From the NCBI GenBank assembly GCA_030627905.1, contig DAOVRZ010000110.1:1-19183 (forward strand): a stretch of 19,183 nt of DNA, given 5' to 3'. Made by a program: the position numbers and the translations under genes. Below the pieces are notes generated by a model that ran no database searches, was not told the DNA's origin, and saw only the letters and a program-made list of their open reading frames with translations. This document shows positions 15,612 through 19,183 of this stretch, in pieces (within the stretch, counting starts at the first letter, position 1; each line of letters begins with the position of its first letter). This DNA is from JAGMES01 sp023128035 (lineage in GTDB: Bacteria > Bacillota > Halanaerobiia > DY22613).

Positions 15612-15730
15612 ATTGAATTAAGATAAGGGTTAGGTAACAGTTAAAGAGCAATGAACTATGATATATTTCTACTGCGGTTATGATGTTCGGAGATTAGAAT
15701 GGTTTAAAAATTATTAGTGAGGTGATATTT

Positions 15731-16501
15731 ATGCGTGGTGTTATCCTAGCAGGCGGTCATGGGAAAAGATTGCATCCTTTAACTTTAGTTACTAATAAGC
15801 ATTTATTGCCAGTATATAAAAAACCAATGATTCATTATCCAATTGAAACATTAGCAAAAGTCGGCATAAAAGAAATTCTTATAGTAACATCTGGAGAATA
15901 CCTAGGGCATTTTTTCAGACTTCTTAAAACAGGAAAAGAATGGGGAGTAAATCTTCACTATGAAATCCAAGAGGGAAACGAAGGTACTGGAGCAGCATTA
16001 TTATGCGCAGAAGAATTTGCAAAAGATGAAGATTTCATGGTAATTCTCGGCGATAACATAGTTGTTGAGAATATTAAAAGTTTTATCGATGATTTTGAAG
16101 AAGAAAAAAAGGAGTTTGATGCAAAAATATTGATCACTGAAGTAGAAAATCCTTCAAAATACGGTGTTGTTGAGTTTGAAGGTAATCGTATTACGAGATT
16201 AGTCGAAAAGCCTAAGGTCCCATTTTCAAATTATATTAATACAGGTTTATGGATTTTCAAGCCTGAAGTTTTTTCATTAATTAAAAAATTGAAAAAGAGT
16301 TCGAGAAATGAATATGAAACTACTGATGTTTTACATACCTATGCAGAACAAGGGATGCTTACATATGGAATACTTAACTCTAAATGGACTGATGCCGGTT
16401 CATTTGACCAACTCTATCAAGCAACAATGCTAATGAGAGAATTAGAGAATGAGATGGCGCAAAAGGAGGAAAAAATTCTTGAAAAAGATATTGTTTATTA
16501 A
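15731..16501 (+). CDS. rfbA: Glucose-1-phosphate thymidylyltransferase (short form)
   Basis: This enzyme makes dTDP-glucose from dTTP and glucose-1-phosphate, the step before the dehydratase. The nucleotide-binding signature is LAGGHGKRLHPLT (6-18), with NKHLLPVYKKPMIHYPI after it. LGDN supplies a metal-binding Asp, and WTDAGSF stands near the C-terminus. At 256 residues it lacks the C-terminal extension of the classic 290-residue RmlA and resembles short-type enzymes. The ATG at 15731 follows GAGGTG; a GTG at 15722 is less likely. A 119-base gap separates it from the dehydratase. Its end overlaps the glycosyltransferase start by 23 bases. The exact nucleotide preference (dTTP or UTP) is inferred from family and context. 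Confidence 0.88.
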   Translation: MRGVILAGGHGKRLHPLTLVTNKHLLPVYKKPMIHYPIETLAKVGIKEILIVTSGEYLGHFFRLLKTGKEWGVNLHYEIQEGNEGTGAALLCAEEFAKDEDFMVILGDNIVVENIKSFIDDFEEEKKEFDAKILITEVENPSKYGVVEFEGNRITRLVEKPKVPFSNYINTGLWIFKPEVFSLIKKLKKSSRNEYETTDVLHTYAEQGMLTYGILNSKWTDAGSFDQLYQATMLMRELENEMAQKEEKILEKDIVY

Positions 16502-17681
16502 TTTTCCAGTTTCTGGTCATGTCAATCCGCAAATTAATATGTGTAAGGAATTAGCAGAAAAAGATGTTAAATTGATTTATTATACTTTTGATAGGTATTT
16601 TCCAAAATTTAAAGGGCTAGATAATATTGATCTACGTAAATATCCTGATAATTTTGTGGATTATTACAACGCTTTAGCTGATGATCCAAGTCTGCATAAA
16701 GAATTTTCAGCCATATTTTATGTATTCTACACATTAACTGAAAAGATAATGCCTTTTATTCTAGAAGAAGTAAATAAAGAAAAACCAGATTTAATTATCT
16801 GTGATACACTCGCAATTTGGGGAAAAATTGCTGCTCAGTATTATAATGTTCCTATGGCTTTCTTTTTCTCATCCTTTATGGGCGATTCCATTCTTATCAA
16901 AAATTTACCATCCTTTGCTTTTGATATATTTAAAAGCATGGTATTGTATTTTCCGTTTACGATTAAATTTATGAGAATGATAAAAAAACTTGAAAAACAA
17001 TATGGTAAAATCATTGACAAACCGTGGAATATGATGGCTGATCGTGGAAAATTTTCTATTGTTATGACTTCAAAAGAATTTCATCCAGGCGGAAATGAGT
17101 ATCCTGATAACGTAAAATTTATTGGCCCTGCTCATATTGAAGATAGTGAATTGCCAAAAGTAAAGGATACTATATTTGTTAGTTTAGGAACTATAGCTAC
17201 TAGTGAAACCTTTTGGGATGACTGTATTGAAGCCACCAAAGATCTTGGTTATGAAGTTGTTATCTCGTTTGGGGGAGCGAAAAATAATAAAGTTAACATA
17301 AAAAATTTGCCTGATAACATAAAAATTTATGACAATTTAAGTTTAGAAGAATATCGAAAAGTTGTAAAACGATCTGTTTTATTTATTTCTCATGGCGGTT
17401 TTAATAGCATTAGTGATTCTATTCTATATAAAACACCATTATTGATTTATCCTTTTACTGCTGAACAAAAGAGCAATGGATTGCTCATTCAAAAATGTGG
17501 TTGTGGCATCGTTTATTTAGAAAAGAAAGTAGAAGTAAAAAAATTACGAGAAAAATGTATCGAAATAATTACTAATAAAAGTTTGCAAGAAAGTCTAGAA
17601 AAATATAGCCAATCTTTTCTAAATTCTATGGGCCCTAAGAAAGTAGTTGAAGAATTAAACAAAGAATTTAACTTGTTTTAA
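16479..17681 (+). CDS. Family-1 glycosyltransferase (MGT/macrolide type)
   Basis: A 400-residue GT-B glycosyltransferase that moves a sugar from a nucleotide sugar to a small lipophilic acceptor. The N-terminal domain begins KKILFINFPVSGHVNPQ, with His14 at the usual catalytic base position, and CDT holds Asp109, a likely partner. The C-terminal donor domain has VSLGT and HGGFNSISDS (His305), the family's donor-binding motif. The start chosen is TTG at 16479, because AAGGAGG (16463-16469) sits nine bases before it and relatives begin MKKILF; an ATG at 16449 would put that site inside the gene. It probably attaches the 6-deoxysugar to the assembled chain, so the product is probably a glycolipid or glycosylated polyketide. 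Confidence 0.88.
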   Translation: MKKILFINFPVSGHVNPQINMCKELAEKDVKLIYYTFDRYFPKFKGLDNIDLRKYPDNFVDYYNALADDPSLHKEFSAIFYVFYTLTEKIMPFILEEVNKEKPDLIICDTLAIWGKIAAQYYNVPMAFFFSSFMGDSILIKNLPSFAFDIFKSMVLYFPFTIKFMRMIKKLEKQYGKIIDKPWNMMADRGKFSIVMTSKEFHPGGNEYPDNVKFIGPAHIEDSELPKVKDTIFVSLGTIATSETFWDDCIEATKDLGYEVVISFGGAKNNKVNIKNLPDNIKIYDNLSLEEYRKVVKRSVLFISHGGFNSISDSILYKTPLLIYPFTAEQKSNGLLIQKCGCGIVYLEKKVEVKKLREKCIEIITNKSLQESLEKYSQSFLNSMGPKKVVEELNKEFNLF

Positions 17682-17683
17682 CT

Positions 17684-17706
17684 TTTAAATTGTTCTAAAA
17701 TTTAAA
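17684..17706. repeat. AT-only inverted repeat after the glycosyltransferase gene
   Basis: TTTAAATT (17684-17691) and AATTTAAA (17699-17706) are perfect 8-bp arms around a 7-base loop. The hairpin is weak because it contains no G-C pair. It could mark the end of the glycosyltransferase transcript, but chance is possible in such AT-rich DNA. Confidence 0.3.
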
Positions 17707-17723
17707 TTGACCAAAAGGTGTGA

Positions 17724-18154
17724 GCAGTAGAATCATTTAATAATGATAGTCTTAAATTTTATAATCGGAATCATGGATCTGATATTTCCGAGGAAATATG
17801 TAAATATTTAACCAAAATTAAATTTAATTATAGTATAGATTTGCTTTTTGGACATGAGGGTCAGCATCTAAATGATTATATTAATGATGTTAAAAAAGCA
17901 ATAGAGCTTGGGGTTCCTCATATAACAACTTATCCTTTCTTTGATAAGAAACACAATTCTGAAACTTATGATAAGCAAAAACAAATGTATGAAACAGGAC
18001 AAGACCAATTAAAAAGTAATGGTTACATTCAATATTCTATGGTTGATTTTCATAAAAAAGATAAAAAAAAATCTAACTATTCAACTATCCTATTATTGTT
18101 TATTCGGAGCAGTAATGGAATCCTCAAAAAATAAAACATAGTTATTATTTCGGC
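17724..18154 (+). pseudogene. Decayed HemN/HemW-like radical SAM gene
   Basis: From the codon after a TGA at 17721 the frame is open to 18134 and reads like the middle of a HemN-family radical SAM protein: VESFNNDSLKFYNRNHG, then NYSIDLLFGHEGQHLNDYI (family LIFGLPGQTLEDW) and VKKAIELGVPHITTYPFF, then QMYETGQDQLKSNGYIQYSM. The N-terminal part with the CxxxCxxC cluster motif is missing and there is no ATG or ribosome binding site. Near 18061-18080 a run of A marks a likely frameshift, after which another frame (QLSYYCLFGAVMESS) continues to about 18154. Relatives in natural-product clusters are class C methyltransferases. Whether this one was part of the pathway is unknown. Confidence 0.7.
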
Positions 18155-18166
18155 TTTAACTAGAGA

Positions 18167-18219
18167 CTCCTTATAGTAGAGATAGGTAGTAATTATCCAC
18201 AAATCTTTAATATAAGGAG
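18167..18219. repeat. Inverted repeat upstream of the phosphopantetheinyl transferase gene
   Basis: CTCCTTATA (18167-18175) and TATAAGGAG (18211-18219) are perfect 9-bp arms around a 35-base loop. The right arm contains AAGGAG, a good Shine-Dalgarno sequence, followed by ATG GGA TAA (18231-18239). In RNA the hairpin would hide that site. The real transferase start at 18288 has a separate GAGG site, so the role is unclear. Confidence 0.5.
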
Positions 18220-18287
18220 CTATTCATATATGGGATAAAATTTATCTACAACTGAAATACGTAATAGAAGGTGGGCGAGGAATTCCT

Positions 18288-18986
18288 ATGAATTTGCAAA
18301 AAATTCAAGATCAAATTTTCTCTCTCAAAAAAACAGATATAGCGGATCATTATACATGGCTTATTGACGTCCAAGAGTATTATAAATATATTAATTATAT
18401 TAAAAGATGTCTTTCTGATGAAGAAAGTAGAAGAAGTGAAGAAATAAAATTTGAAAAAACCAAATGTTTATTTTGTTTACGTAAAGGCATTACTCGTATT
18501 ATAATTAGTAGCTTTTTAAATATGATTCCTCATGAATTAAAATATAATTATAATGCTAATGGAAAGCCATTTATTTCTAATAATGGTTATTTAAATTTTG
18601 ATTTTAATATCTCTCATTCAAAAGAATATCTCCTTGTGGGTATAGTAAAAAGCGGAGATATTGGTGTAGATATAGAAAAAATAAATCCAAAGCTTAAATT
18701 TTCTCTTTTAGCTAAAAGTATTTTTTCCCCTAGGGAAATGGCTTTGTATAGAAAATATGATAAATTCAATCAATTACGCTCTGTTTATAAAGCCTGGGTA
18801 CAAAAGGAAGCTATTAGTAAAGCTATGGGTATTGGGATTTCCATTGGATTTAATAAAATTTCCGTAAATATCGATCCTAATGTTAATGACGAGCAATATA
18901 GTTTATATCTTGATAACTTAAAATACTCAATAAAAATGAGCGTAAAATTTGAGAGGGATTATTTTGTAGCAACAGCATTGGTATGA
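18288..18986 (+). CDS. Sfp-type 4'-phosphopantetheinyl transferase
   Basis: A 232-residue enzyme that moves phosphopantetheine from CoA to the serine of carrier proteins, here most likely Ser45 of the two ACPs. The magnesium motif GVDIE is at 126-130 (Asp128, Glu130) and the second motif WVQKEAISKAMG is at 170-181 (Trp170, Lys173, Glu174, Lys178). NISHSKEYLL is the usual central motif. The length matches Sfp. GAGG (18277-18280) precedes the ATG. It overlaps a palindrome, AGGAATTCCT (18278-18287), that touches the start codon. A private transferase supports the ACPs being specialised rather than the housekeeping fatty acid carrier. Confidence 0.93.
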   Translation: MNLQKIQDQIFSLKKTDIADHYTWLIDVQEYYKYINYIKRCLSDEESRRSEEIKFEKTKCLFCLRKGITRIIISSFLNMIPHELKYNYNANGKPFISNNGYLNFDFNISHSKEYLLVGIVKSGDIGVDIEKINPKLKFSLLAKSIFSPREMALYRKYDKFNQLRSVYKAWVQKEAISKAMGIGISIGFNKISVNIDPNVNDEQYSLYLDNLKYSIKMSVKFERDYFVATALV

Positions 18987-19015
18987 AAATTAAATAATTT
19001 AAAGAGGGGTCAAAT

Positions 19016-19183
19016 ATGTTATATTTAAAATTAATTTTTCGCGGAATATTTAGGCATAAAAAAAGAAACTTAAAGTTTTTTGTTCTTCTTTCAGTATGTT
19101 TTATGTTGATTATTTTTGGTTTAAGCTTTCAAGAAAGTTTTTTTCAGGGATATCGTGAGTTAGGTATTGATGCTCGAAATGCA
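19016..19183 (+). CDS. Start of a membrane protein, probably ABC-transporter permease (partial)
   Basis: The first 56 codons of a gene that runs off the right edge, after GAGGGG at about 19004-19009 and 29 bases after the transferase stop. The protein begins MLYLKLIFRGIFRHKKRNLK, a basic amphipathic start, then a hydrophobic segment FFVLLSVCFMLIIFGLSF (residues 21-38). This is the usual N-terminus of FtsX/MacB-type ABC permeases (LxLALRNLLRHKxR then a membrane helix). Export of the product or self-protection would fit. The call rests on a short stretch only. Confidence 0.6.
   Translation, partial: MLYLKLIFRGIFRHKKRNLKFFVLLSVCFMLIIFGLSFQESFFQGYRELGIDARNA

Noticed and set aside
1..19183. CRISPR arrays, tRNA or rRNA genes, complete insertion sequences
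   Set aside because: I saw no spaced repeat array, no cloverleaf-like or conserved rRNA sequence, and no intact transposase gene.

Overview
The window is AT-rich and every convincing gene lies on the + strand with strong GGAGG-type ribosome binding sites, as expected of a low-GC Firmicute. A ferredoxin-linked tungsten aldehyde oxidoreductase, a B12-binding radical SAM enzyme and a HemN-type radical SAM remnant point to a strict anaerobe, most likely Clostridia or a relative. The species cannot be told from the sequence.

Layout. Positions 1-719 hold decayed coding fragments, a clear rho-independent terminator (370-397) and the start region of a PaaK-type acyl/aryl-CoA ligase gene (720-2021). 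A 600-bp non-coding gap follows, with two near-consensus vegetative promoters, an operator-like dyad over the -35 box of the second, and a 20-bp tandem repeat. From 2623 to the right edge runs one co-directional, tightly packed biosynthetic cluster. It encodes a FabD-like acyltransferase, the aldehyde:ferredoxin oxidoreductase, two nearly identical acyl carrier proteins, a crotonase, an SRPBCC protein, a hotdog thioesterase, a degenerate crotonase, a third crotonase, a FabH-like enzyme, a B12 radical SAM enzyme, a 3-hydroxyacyl-CoA dehydrogenase and a FabF-like ketosynthase. A sugar module follows (dTDP-glucose 4,6-dehydratase, glucose-1-phosphate thymidylyltransferase, family-1 glycosyltransferase), then a decayed HemN-like gene, an Sfp-type phosphopantetheinyl transferase, and the start of a putative ABC-transporter permease cut by the window edge.

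How the genes could work together (inference). Sfp would activate the ACPs. FabF would extend a chain on them. The 3-hydroxyacyl-CoA dehydrogenase and crotonases, which are beta-oxidation-type enzymes, would do the keto reduction and dehydration normally done by FabG and FabZ, neither of which is present. The thioesterase could release an acid, the tungsten enzyme could reduce it to an aldehyde, the radical SAM enzyme could modify an unactivated carbon, and the glycosyltransferase could add a 6-deoxysugar before export. I do not recognise this combination as a known pathway.

The strongest oddities are a FabH-like enzyme with only Cys left of its Cys-His-Asn triad, a FabD-like protein without the carboxylate-binding Arg and the oxyanion Gln, the tungsten enzyme whose start codon overlaps the acyltransferase stop codon, and tandem ACP genes that keep 99 of 102 residues despite 21 silent codon differences.
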